Below, piece by piece: positions 41,915 to 49,537 of a stretch of 64,000 nt of DNA. Location of the stretch: positions 1-64,000 of the forward strand of contig JAQBPN010000129.1 of NCBI GenBank assembly GCA_028287505.1, given 5' to 3'. The notes beneath the pieces are model-generated. The model saw only the letters and a program-made list of their open reading frames with translations, was not told the origin of the DNA and did no database searches. Source of the stretch: Fibrobacterota bacterium. GTDB lineage: Bacteria; Fibrobacterota; Fibrobacteria; UBA11236. Position 1 is the first letter of the stretch. Each line of letters begins with the position of its first letter. Position numbers and translations under genes: made by a program.

Positions 41915-43423
41915 TTGGTCGGCATCGATCGCCCGTGCGCCATCCTTATAGTCCTGACCGCGCTGCTCGCCTCGACGTTTTCGTATTCCCGCGCGGCCGC
42001 GACCGGCGCCGCCCCGGAACGCCCGGCCCGGGCGGACGGGGCCATGTCCCGGGTAATCTCCTCGAAGTCCCCGGCCGCAACCGTAGACACGGCGGGGCCT
42101 TCCACCGTTTTGAAAAGTTTCGACTCCCTGATGGAGGCCGGTCGCTATCCCCAGGCCCGCCGCCTCTGCGCCGGTCAGATGTTGCGCATGTTCGACTTTA
42201 TCGTCCTCACGCAATCCAAAATCGCCGGCTACCTGGATAGCGCCCGCTCCCGGGAAGAGACCCTGGAGGAGAAGGCGGCCGGGGACTGGGCCTACGCCAA
42301 GATTTACGGCCGGATGGTTTTCAAACGGCCCTTCATGGGACAGGATTCCCTTACCTCCTTCCAGGCCGCCCACTTGTATCGCTCTCCGCGAGGCTGGCTC
42401 ATCACGGAAATGGAAGAATTGGAAGGGGCGGATTCCCCCGTGCATCTCCGGAGCGGGATTCCGGAAGGAGTGGACGGGACCCTGGAAGGGGCCGCCGGCT
42501 CCGCCGGTAGCGGGCCCAGGATGAACTTGTTTCCGGTTTCCTCCCGCGCCCCTGAGCGGCCGGGCGTGGCGGACCGGATCCAGTATCGTCTGCGTTTGAA
42601 AAACGGGAGCGCCCTGGCCGGGTCCTGCCCGTTGGACGGCACCCAGCGCCTCGTGCGCGCCGTTTCCCCGTCGGAGTGGATCGTGGAAAACCGGAAGCGT
42701 TCCACCCAGGGCCGCGCAACACCGGGCAAAACCGGTACGGCGCCGGGAAAGGGGAAAGCCCTGCCCGCGGATTCCGCGCGGGTGTATCTGGCCTCCAATC
42801 CCTACCTTAACCTGGAAGACACCCTGCTGACGCGGCGGGCCGGCTCCATCGCCCCGGGGGAAAGCGATCCGGCCCGCATCGCGGGAGCCATCTACGATTG
42901 GGTGGCCGGGCGATTCCGCTTCCAGATGGGTTCGGTATTGTTCGGCACCAGCAGCGAAACCATCCGCGATCTGAGGGGTGATTGTTCCGAGGCCGCCATC
43001 CTCACGGCCGCCCTGTTGCGCGCCCGCGGCGTTCCGGCCCGGGTGGCCTTGGGGTTCGCCAGCCTGGGCAAAGGGGTTTTCATCGGCCATGCCTGGTGCG
43101 AAGCCTGGCTGGACGACGGCTGGGTGGGCGTGGACGCGGCCTTGCGCGAATTTCCCGCCGGAGTGGATCGGGTGAAGCTCGCCGTACTGGACGGACGCGG
43201 GGAGCGAGCGCCCGATAAACGGGAGCGAGCCGGAGGTGAGGGCCACGGAGATATGCGCATCGCCGCCACCAATCTCATGATGCGGACCATATCCAACCTG
43301 GACATCGAAATCGTGGGCGCATGGCAAAAGGGACGCAGCCTGCCGCTTAAGGCCTATCCGGACAATTCCGCGGAAGCGGGAAAGTTCTTCCAGGAAATCC
43401 TGGACGGGATCGGGAAAAAGTAG
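41915..43423 (+). CDS. Exported transglutaminase-like protein
   Basis: 502 residues from the TTG at 41915, supported by AGAGGG 6 bases ahead and by the signal peptide it opens (GIDRPCAILIVLTALLASTF then SYSRA). The C-terminal third is a transglutaminase-like domain: IYDWVAGRFRFQMG, the nucleophile in LRGDCSEAAILTAALLRARG, the His in IGHAWCEAWLDDGWVG and the Asp in GVDAALREF. These form the Cys-His-Asp triad. The N-terminal part is unrecognised. The family includes peptidases and amide-forming enzymes that act on envelope proteins or peptidoglycan peptides. It is monocistronic and convergent with the EamA gene, with only 4 bases between stops. Confidence 0.88.
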   Translation: MVGIDRPCAILIVLTALLASTFSYSRAAATGAAPERPARADGAMSRVISSKSPAATVDTAGPSTVLKSFDSLMEAGRYPQARRLCAGQMLRMFDFIVLTQSKIAGYLDSARSREETLEEKAAGDWAYAKIYGRMVFKRPFMGQDSLTSFQAAHLYRSPRGWLITEMEELEGADSPVHLRSGIPEGVDGTLEGAAGSAGSGPRMNLFPVSSRAPERPGVADRIQYRLRLKNGSALAGSCPLDGTQRLVRAVSPSEWIVENRKRSTQGRATPGKTGTAPGKGKALPADSARVYLASNPYLNLEDTLLTRRAGSIAPGESDPARIAGAIYDWVAGRFRFQMGSVLFGTSSETIRDLRGDCSEAAILTAALLRARGVPARVALGFASLGKGVFIGHAWCEAWLDDGWVGVDAALREFPAGVDRVKLAVLDGRGERAPDKRERAGGEGHGDMRIAATNLMMRTISNLDIEIVGAWQKGRSLPLKAYPDNSAEAGKFFQEILDGIGKK

Positions 43424-43427
43424 GCCG

Positions 43428-44306
43428 CTACCGCCGTAGCGAGACCAGCACGATCGCCGCGAACATCAGGCCCGCCCCTATCAATCGGGAAGCCATGACC
43501 CTGGGCCCCGCCTCCCGCTCCCGGTTGGCGAACCAATGGCCCGCGAACCAGATCAACAGGAAATTCCACAGACCCCGGGAACTGAACACGATGTTCACCA
43601 AAGTGACCTGGCCCAGCAGTCCGATCACGGCGGTGAGCAGCAGGGATTGGACTCCCTGGATCAGCGATCCGGTGAACAGCCACTTCCAGGCGCCCGCATC
43701 GAAGGCCAGCAAGGGTTTCCTCATGAACGGCAGCAGCACCGTGGAACAGGCCGCGGTCGCCAGCGCCATGGCCGGAAGGAAATGGAACGCTCCCCAGCGC
43801 GGCGCCCATTTCTGGATGAGCACGTCGCCGAGGGCGAAGCAGGCGGCCGCGAGCAGGGAAAAGGCAAGCGTCAGGAAGGTCTTGCGCCGGGAGGCGCGCG
43901 TGCCGGCCTGCAGGAAGAAAACCGCGGCGAAGCTGAATGAGGCGGCCACCCACCAGGCCAACGGCACGCTTTGCCGCAACAGGGTTTCCGTGAGCAAGGC
44001 CACCAGCAGCACCTTGGAGCCCAAGGCGGGCGTGGCGATGGTGAGGTCCCCGGCGGAAATCGCCTTCAAGGCGCAGCTTTGCCCCGCAAAGGACAATACG
44101 CCCATCACCGCCGGCTGATACCAGAGGGCCCAGGGAATGGATCGGACCTCGAACGGGATGACGACCAGGAAAACCAGGCCCATGACCCAGAAGTTCACCG
44201 CCATCACGGACCAGAGGTCCACGCCCTTTACCAGGGCGCGCTTTGTCATCAGCGTTCCAATGGGATAAAGCAGGGCGCAGATCAGGGGAACCAGAAAGGA
44301 GGCCAT
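43428..44306 (-). CDS. EamA/DMT-superfamily transporter
   Basis: 292 residues from the ATG at 44306 (an ATG at 44363 would add 19 residues without a helix). Ten membrane helices in two halves, as in EamA proteins: ASFLVPLICALLYPIGTLMT, NFWVMGLVFLVVIPF, ATPALGSKVLLVALLTETLL; then TFLTLAFSLLAAACFALGDV, FHFLPAMALATAACSTVLLP, GSLIQGVQSLLLTAVIGLLG and NIVFSSRGLWNFLLIWFAGH. Substrates of such transporters range from amino acids to nucleotide sugars; no substrate is indicated. The gene ends head-on against the transglutaminase gene. Confidence 0.85.
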   Translation of the reverse strand: MASFLVPLICALLYPIGTLMTKRALVKGVDLWSVMAVNFWVMGLVFLVVIPFEVRSIPWALWYQPAVMGVLSFAGQSCALKAISAGDLTIATPALGSKVLLVALLTETLLRQSVPLAWWVAASFSFAAVFFLQAGTRASRRKTFLTLAFSLLAAACFALGDVLIQKWAPRWGAFHFLPAMALATAACSTVLLPFMRKPLLAFDAGAWKWLFTGSLIQGVQSLLLTAVIGLLGQVTLVNIVFSSRGLWNFLLIWFAGHWFANREREAGPRVMASRLIGAGLMFAAIVLVSLRR

Positions 44307-44385
44307 GGAGTCCTGCAAGATAGCACCGCGAAAGGACCGGGGACAGGGCCGCGCAGGGGCCATTCCGGGCGGGGCCGCGCGGAGT

Positions 44386-45861
44386 TCAGATCTTCAAGGT
44401 GCTGGAAAGGAAGACACCGAAGTTGTACGCGCTGAAGTTCTGGCGGATGCGGGCGACCACCAGCTTCCCGTCCTTGACTTCGGATTTCAGGGCCGGCTGG
44501 CCGCCGCTCGTCTTGGTCCATTGGAAATGGGTCATGGAAGCGTCGCCATAGGCCATGCTGAAGCCGAAACGGGATTCCGTGAGATCCTTGTCCATGCCCA
44601 CGGAAAAGCTGCCGCCGAAATAATCGATGTTCCGATCCCAACTCGCGGGACGGTCATCATCGGGTCCCTGGCTGTAGTCCGTGAATCCGCCCACCGCCAC
44701 CGAATACCCTTTCATGATTTTCCAGTCCAGGCCGCCGGAAAAGTTGACCACGGATTTCTTTTCGATCGTGTACTTCTGTTCCAGCGGTTCGAAGACTTCG
44801 AAACCCGATCGCCCTTTGCTGATGGAGTCGTTGGGGCTGAACCCGGTGTAGGAATAGATGCTTCCCAGATAATAATCGGTCTGGGCGGTCAGGGTCAAAG
44901 GAACCACCGGCTTCCAGGAGACGGCCAGGGACAGGCTGGGCGCCGAGGTTTCCGTATGCTTCTCCTTGCGCGTCTGGTTGTAGATCTGGGCGCTGGAGTT
45001 GATGTAGGTGCTTTGGCCCGGCTGGACGGTGGTGTCGCTGCGGATATCCTCCACGCGCTGTTCTTCCGTCCTGTTGATCCACACCAGGCTTCCCGGAGAC
45101 GCGTTCACGCCGAAGGAAAAACTCTGATCCATCCGGACCAGGATGCCGAAGGATCCCGTTCCGCCCAGCCCGACCTGGTTCACGGTCCGGGTCACGTTGC
45201 TCTCATGGAACCGCGAGAGGTCGTCCGGATCGCCGCCCACGAAGTTCCCATCCCAACCGCCGTAGGCGGTCTTTTCCAGTTCCGTGTAGTAGATGCCGTA
45301 CAGGGTGAACCCCAGGGAAATATTGTCGCTGAACTTCATGGCCCCGCTGGGACCTATCAAGGTCAGCTTGGACACGTCGTAGTAGGAGAGGTTCAGTTTG
45401 GTGAAGCATGGCTGCGGGTTTTCCGGGGTCTCATGGCAGAAGGTTCCCTCATCGGGTTCCCCGTAGGCCGCTTCGATTTTCTGCTCGCCCGTGAAGAGAT
45501 CGTTCTGCGGCGTCACGATGCTGAACCCATAGGCCCATTTGCCCATGCGCTGGGAGAAGGCGGTGATGGTGGGGCTGAAATTGAAGGAGTTGTAGGGAAT
45601 GTCCGTGCCTTCGGCGATGCGGATCTTCTGCTTCTGGTATTGCACCACCTGGGCCGATACGTTGAGCTTGATGTTCTTGATCTGGGTGAGGCCGGCCGGG
45701 TTGTAGTACGTGGCGGTGGCATCGTCCGCCAGCCCCGCGAAGGCTCCGCCCAAGGCGGCGCCCTTGTCCCCCACCAGGACTATCTTATGGTTGAACAAAT
45801 CCGCGGAGACGGGCAGGCACAGGACGGCCAGCGCAAGCCAGGCCTTGATGATTGGACGCAT
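44386..45861 (-). CDS. FadL/OmpP1-type outer-membrane protein
   Basis: 491 residues from the ATG at 45861, which opens a signal peptide (MRPIIKAWLALAVLCLPVSA). The mature N-terminus is the family signature GDKGAALGGAFAGLADDATA then TYYNPAGL, the plug/hatch segment of FadL-like barrels. A long series of amphipathic strands follows with typical phrases (GTGSFGILVRMDQSFSFGVN; FSGGLDWKIMKGYSVAVGGF). FadL-like proteins let hydrophobic compounds cross the outer membrane. It is convergent with no gene directly; the EamA gene is 79 bases downstream on the same strand, so they may form a unit. The reading frame is longer upstream but without homology. Confidence 0.88.
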   Translation of the reverse strand: MRPIIKAWLALAVLCLPVSADLFNHKIVLVGDKGAALGGAFAGLADDATATYYNPAGLTQIKNIKLNVSAQVVQYQKQKIRIAEGTDIPYNSFNFSPTITAFSQRMGKWAYGFSIVTPQNDLFTGEQKIEAAYGEPDEGTFCHETPENPQPCFTKLNLSYYDVSKLTLIGPSGAMKFSDNISLGFTLYGIYYTELEKTAYGGWDGNFVGGDPDDLSRFHESNVTRTVNQVGLGGTGSFGILVRMDQSFSFGVNASPGSLVWINRTEEQRVEDIRSDTTVQPGQSTYINSSAQIYNQTRKEKHTETSAPSLSLAVSWKPVVPLTLTAQTDYYLGSIYSYTGFSPNDSISKGRSGFEVFEPLEQKYTIEKKSVVNFSGGLDWKIMKGYSVAVGGFTDYSQGPDDDRPASWDRNIDYFGGSFSVGMDKDLTESRFGFSMAYGDASMTHFQWTKTSGGQPALKSEVKDGKLVVARIRQNFSAYNFGVFLSSTLKI

Positions 45862-45994
45862 GGCATTATTTTTCCACCCTTCGCGGGCGCGCAGCCAGGG
45901 ATTTCTGCGGCCGGCCGGCGCCGCGCTTCCCGCCGTCGCGCCAATGATGGAGGAATCCGCGGGATGGCTATCTTTCGGATGGAGTTTCGAAAGG

Positions 45995-46528
45995 ATGCCC
46001 ATGTTCGCGCATACGCTCGACAAGGCGCTGGCCGAGGAAGTCCTGGGACGCGCGCGCGTTTCGCCCAGGCGGCGCGCCAACCACTGTTTCCACCATCCCG
46101 CCGATCGCCTACAGCGGATGGTGAACGCGGCCCTGGCCGGTTCCTATTTCGCGCCCCATAGGCACAAGGATCCGGACAAGCTCGAGATCTTCACCATCCT
46201 CACCGGTAGAGCAATCGTGATTACTTTCGACGACGCGGGGGAAATCCTGGACCGCGCAGTGCTTTCCAGGGAGGGGACGGGATCGAGCGGATCGGAATGC
46301 TGGCAGGTGGAGATTCCCCCGGGAACCTGGCACACCCTGGCGGTTCTTTCCCGGGAGGCGGTGCTCTATGAAGTCATCGACGGGCACTTCGACGCGAAAA
46401 CCCACAAGCGCTTCGCACCCTGGGCCCCGCCGGAGTCGGACCCGCAGGCCGCCCAGGCCTATTTGGCGGATTTGTTGTCGCGCGCGGGAGTCCGGGAGGA
46501 TCCGCCCGTAGGCGGCCGCCCGGCCTGA
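45995..46528 (+). CDS. WbuC-family cupin metalloprotein
   Basis: 177 residues from the ATG at 45995 (an ATG at 46001 is also possible, both behind AAAGG). The cupin core reads RRRANHCFHHPADRLQRMVN and ALAGSYFAPHRHKDPDKLEI, with the metal-binding His-x-His and Glu, and IPPGTWHTLAVLSREAVLYE with the later His. WbuC proteins were first seen in O-antigen clusters; their function is not established, though a role in sugar or lipid modification is thought likely. It is divergent from the FadL-like gene (starts 134 bases apart). Confidence 0.8.
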   Translation: MPMFAHTLDKALAEEVLGRARVSPRRRANHCFHHPADRLQRMVNAALAGSYFAPHRHKDPDKLEIFTILTGRAIVITFDDAGEILDRAVLSREGTGSSGSECWQVEIPPGTWHTLAVLSREAVLYEVIDGHFDAKTHKRFAPWAPPESDPQAAQAYLADLLSRAGVREDPPVGGRPA

Positions 46529-46566
46529 ACCGGATTTCCCCTATATATAGGCGCCCGTCGGCAGGC

Positions 46567-47448
46567 TCAGGGATTCCCGTTCCCGTCATCCGTAGCGGCC
46601 AGACATAGCCAGCCCCGCGCTACCCAATCCTGGAACCATCCGCTGATGCCGCGCATGAGTTCCGCCTGCTCTTCGGGGCTCAGTCTACCCTCCAGCTTCT
46701 CAAACGCCTCGGTGAGCGTGGCCGGCTCCAGGAACACCCCCAGCACGGCAAAGGCGACCGGTGACACCGGCTCCTTCATGATTTCCAGATCCGGATCGCG
46801 GAAGATGGCCAGGTGGGCGGTTTCCGGCCGCAACTCGAAGCTGCCTTCCAGGCTTTCATCGGGCAGGCATCGGGAACGGAAATCCGCGAAGTCCCAATCC
46901 ACGCGCACGGGAGTCAGATGGGGCGCCACCTTCAGCCGCGCGGCAAGCAGATCCGCCGGCGCGGAAATCCCCGCGCCCGCCAGGGACGCGCCCTCGGGGG
47001 CGTCGAAGGCCTTGGACAGGGCGCGTTCGTAGGCGACGGCCTGCAACACGGCCCCGCGCGATTCTCCCTGGTAACCTTTTTCCAGGAAAGCGGGAAAGGC
47101 CGCGTCCAGCTCCGCCAGGAATGGCGAAGACGGCGGATGCGCTTCCAGATAACGCACGGCCCAGTCGTTGAATACGTGCAGGCCCATCAGGTGGATGGCG
47201 CAGGTGTAGTCGGATTGCATGACGGAGATGAGCCTGAACCAATATTGCTGGTTATAAATCCCCACCCGCGCGAATCCCGCCAGTCCGCCCTTCCCGCGCA
47301 CCAGGTCGTCCGCTTCCGGTTCGAGTCCGGGCGCCGATTCCGCCAGGGGATTCCCGTCGTATTCATCCGGCAACGGGCGGCTGATTTGCCGTCCGAACCA
47401 GCTTTGCAATTCGCCCAAATTCAGAGAAGTCTTATCGGCTTGGGACAT
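46567..47448 (-). CDS. DUF2063-family protein (MbnC-like)
   Basis: 293 residues. The N-terminal segment LGELQSWFGRQISRPLPDEY and FARVGIYNQQYWFRLISVMQ, followed by LMGLHVFNDWAVRYLEAHPP, matches the DUF2063 putative DNA-binding/MbnC-like domain. Such proteins are normally encoded next to a DUF692 (MbnB-like) oxygenase partner, with which MbnB/MbnC modifies cysteine in peptide precursors. No DUF692 gene is adjacent. The C-terminal half (about 180-293) has the acidic PVAFAVLGVFLEPATLTEAF region of the family. Function alone is unknown; the product is cytoplasmic. Confidence 0.82.
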   Translation of the reverse strand: MSQADKTSLNLGELQSWFGRQISRPLPDEYDGNPLAESAPGLEPEADDLVRGKGGLAGFARVGIYNQQYWFRLISVMQSDYTCAIHLMGLHVFNDWAVRYLEAHPPSSPFLAELDAAFPAFLEKGYQGESRGAVLQAVAYERALSKAFDAPEGASLAGAGISAPADLLAARLKVAPHLTPVRVDWDFADFRSRCLPDESLEGSFELRPETAHLAIFRDPDLEIMKEPVSPVAFAVLGVFLEPATLTEAFEKLEGRLSPEEQAELMRGISGWFQDWVARGWLCLAATDDGNGNP

Positions 47449-47528
47449 CGTCTAAATCTACCAAGATGGCTATGGAAACCGGTAGCCGAATGCACCTGGG
47501 ATTTTGCTAGCTTAGCATCCACCCCCCC

Positions 47529-47936
47529 ATGAATAAACTGCAAGGCACCGTAACCGGCATGGAGACCGAAGGCGGGATTTCCCTGGTGGAAGCGGACGTG
47601 CAAGGCCATCGATTCTCTTCCCTGGTCCTGGAAGGGGATGAGACCCGCTCATACCTTACGGTGGGAAGCCGCATCATCGTGCTATTCAAGGAATCGGAAG
47701 TCTCCGTCGCCACCGAATCCTTTCCGGGCATCAGCATCCGCAATCGCATTCCCTGCGCCATCCGCTCCATCATCAAGGGGCGAATCCTTTCCCATCTCAT
47801 CCTCGATTTCCGGGGTAGGGACATACATTCCTTGATCAGCACCCACTCCCTGATTGACCTGGGGTTGCATCCGGGACAAGCTATCGAGGCGCTCATCAAA
47901 TCCACCGAGGTCAGCCTGGCGGCAGACCATGGTTAA
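47529..47936 (+). CDS. Di-mop molybdate-binding protein (molbindin)
   Basis: 135 residues made of two tandem TOBE/Mop domains and nothing else: residues 3-62 (KLQGTVTGMETEGGISLVEA ... GSRIIVLFKESEVSVA) and residues 68-131 (SIRNRIPCAIRSIIKGRILS ... GQAIEALIKSTEVSLA). Mop pairs bind molybdate or tungstate at the domain interface; ModG of Azotobacter is the known example. There is no DNA-binding domain, so it is not a full ModE. Its stop overlaps the start of modB by 8 bases, so it is cotranslated with the transporter. Confidence 0.9.
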   Translation: MNKLQGTVTGMETEGGISLVEADVQGHRFSSLVLEGDETRSYLTVGSRIIVLFKESEVSVATESFPGISIRNRIPCAIRSIIKGRILSHLILDFRGRDIHSLISTHSLIDLGLHPGQAIEALIKSTEVSLAADHG

Positions 47937-48603
47937 CCTTGATTGGGAGCCAATCTGGCTCACCCTCAAGCTCGCGGCCATCACCACCGCCATTCTGATC
48001 GTGCTCTCCGTGCCGATTTCCTGGTGGCTTGCCTACACGCCTTCCAGGCTGCGGTTACCCATGCGGGCCATGGTGAGCATGCCCTTGGTTCTCCCCCCAT
48101 CCGTCCTGGGTTTCTACCTGCTGCTGGCCTTCAGCCCGGTTTATGGTCCGGGGCGGTTCCTCAAGGAACATTTCGACGTCAGCCTCGCCTTCTCCTTTCC
48201 GGGGCTGGTGTTGGGCTCGCTTCTCTTCAGCCTGCCCTTTATGGTCAATCCCCTGGTGGCCGGTTTCGAAAGCCTGCCGGCCTCCTTTTCCGAGGCCTCT
48301 TACGTGCTCGGGAAATCCCGTCTGCAAACGCTGCGCCATGTATTGCTGCCCAATCTCAGGCCCGCCCTCCTGAGCGGCGCTATCCTGTCCTTCGCGCATA
48401 CCATGGGCGAGTTCGGCGTCGTGCTCATGGTCGGTGGGAAAATCCCGGGGGTAACCAAGGTGGCCTCCATCGCAATATTCGATGAAGTCGAATCCCTCCG
48501 CTTCGCATCCGCGCATGTCTATGCCTTGGTCCTCTTCTCGATCTCATTCGCCATCCTGCTCACGCTTTTTTACGTGAACAAAAAAATGTTGAAACCATTC
48601 TGA
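47929..48603 (+). CDS. modB: Molybdate ABC transporter permease
   Basis: 224 residues, start ATG inside the end of the molbindin gene. Five membrane helices with motifs VSMPLVLPPSVLGFYLLLAF, LLFSLPFMVNPLVAGFESLP and the EAA loop SEASYVLGKSRLQTLRHVLL that contacts the ATPase, then AILSFAHTMGEFGVVLMVGG. That is ModB of the molybdate importer, working as a homodimer in the inner membrane. The partner binding protein ModA is not found in this cluster. ModC begins 13 bases after the stop. Confidence 0.94.
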   Translation: MVNLDWEPIWLTLKLAAITTAILIVLSVPISWWLAYTPSRLRLPMRAMVSMPLVLPPSVLGFYLLLAFSPVYGPGRFLKEHFDVSLAFSFPGLVLGSLLFSLPFMVNPLVAGFESLPASFSEASYVLGKSRLQTLRHVLLPNLRPALLSGAILSFAHTMGEFGVVLMVGGKIPGVTKVASIAIFDEVESLRFASAHVYALVLFSISFAILLTLFYVNKKMLKPF

Positions 48604-48616
48604 CCGGGCCGCGGCC

Positions 48617-49510
48617 ATGATCAAACTTTCCCTGCAAAAACGCCTCCATTCCGCCCAGGGGATATTGAACCTGGAAGTGGATATGGATATCGCGGAAGGG
48701 GAATTCGTCACTCTCTTCGGCAAATCGGGAACCGGCAAAACCACTCTGTTGCGCATGCTGGCAGGATTGGCGGTTCCGGACGCGGGCCGTATCGAGGTTC
48801 ACGGGGAAACCTGGTACGACAGCGCCCTGGGCATCAACCTGCCTCCTCAGCGCAGAAGGGTGGGCCTGGTCTTCCAGGACTATGCGCTTTTTCCCAACAT
48901 GACCGTACGGCAGAACCTGGAATATGCCATGAAGGATCCCAAAGCCCGGGGGCGCGTGGAGGAAATCCTCGAGGTCGCCCATCTGGGGCAGCTCGCCTCC
49001 CGTCGGCCCGGGACGCTGTCCGGCGGCCAGAAACAAAGGGTGGCGCTGGCCCGCGCGCTGGTTTCCGATCCCGGTATCCTGCTCCTGGATGAGCCGCTTT
49101 CCGCGCTGGATCAGGAACTCCGCATGAAATTGCAGGGGGAAATCGCGGAAATCCAGAAACGCTACCGGCTCGCCACCATTCTGGTCAGCCACGATCTGGG
49201 TGAGATTTTCCGGCTATCCCAGCGCGTCATGTGCCTGGAGGACGGCCGGATCCACCGCACCGGAAAACCCGGCGACGTCTTCGGCGGGGGCGGGATGAGC
49301 AATAAAATCCAGCTCACCGGAGTGGTGCTGGAAATCAAGGCGGCGGACGTGGTGCTGGTGCTGACCATCCTGGTGGGAAACGAGGTGGTGCGCGTCACGT
49401 CACTGCCGCAGGATGCGGAGGGGATGCGCGTGGGGGACAAGGTGTTCATCGCGGCCAAGGCGTTCAACCCCATGGTCTTCAAGGCCGATACCGCGCCCAG
49501 AGCCGGTTGA
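48617..49510 (+). CDS. modC: Molybdate ABC transporter ATPase
   Basis: 297 residues. Walker A TLFGKSGTGKTTLLRMLAG, Q-loop VFQDYALFPNMTV, signature LSGGQKQRVALARAL, Walker B ILLLDEPLSALD, switch His VSHDLGE, then a C-terminal Mop/TOBE domain (about 230-293, MSNKIQLTGVVLEIKAADVV, VRVTSLPQDAEGMRVGDKVF) that senses molybdate. The layout of NBD plus one Mop domain is that of ModC. It follows modB by 13 bases. It is also the only CysA/ModC-type ATPase in the window, so it is a possible energiser of the orphan sulfate permease at 17 kb; this is speculation. Confidence 0.94.
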   Translation: MIKLSLQKRLHSAQGILNLEVDMDIAEGEFVTLFGKSGTGKTTLLRMLAGLAVPDAGRIEVHGETWYDSALGINLPPQRRRVGLVFQDYALFPNMTVRQNLEYAMKDPKARGRVEEILEVAHLGQLASRRPGTLSGGQKQRVALARALVSDPGILLLDEPLSALDQELRMKLQGEIAEIQKRYRLATILVSHDLGEIFRLSQRVMCLEDGRIHRTGKPGDVFGGGGMSNKIQLTGVVLEIKAADVVLVLTILVGNEVVRVTSLPQDAEGMRVGDKVFIAAKAFNPMVFKADTAPRAG

Positions 49511-49537
49511 GAGGCCGGCCCCGAACGGGCCTCCGCC

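Noticed and set aside
47449-47528. A ModE operator before the molbindin-mod genes
   Set aside because: No TATATAA/CGTTATAT-type palindrome is present in the 80-base gap; the CACCATT sites lie elsewhere and have a different sequence.
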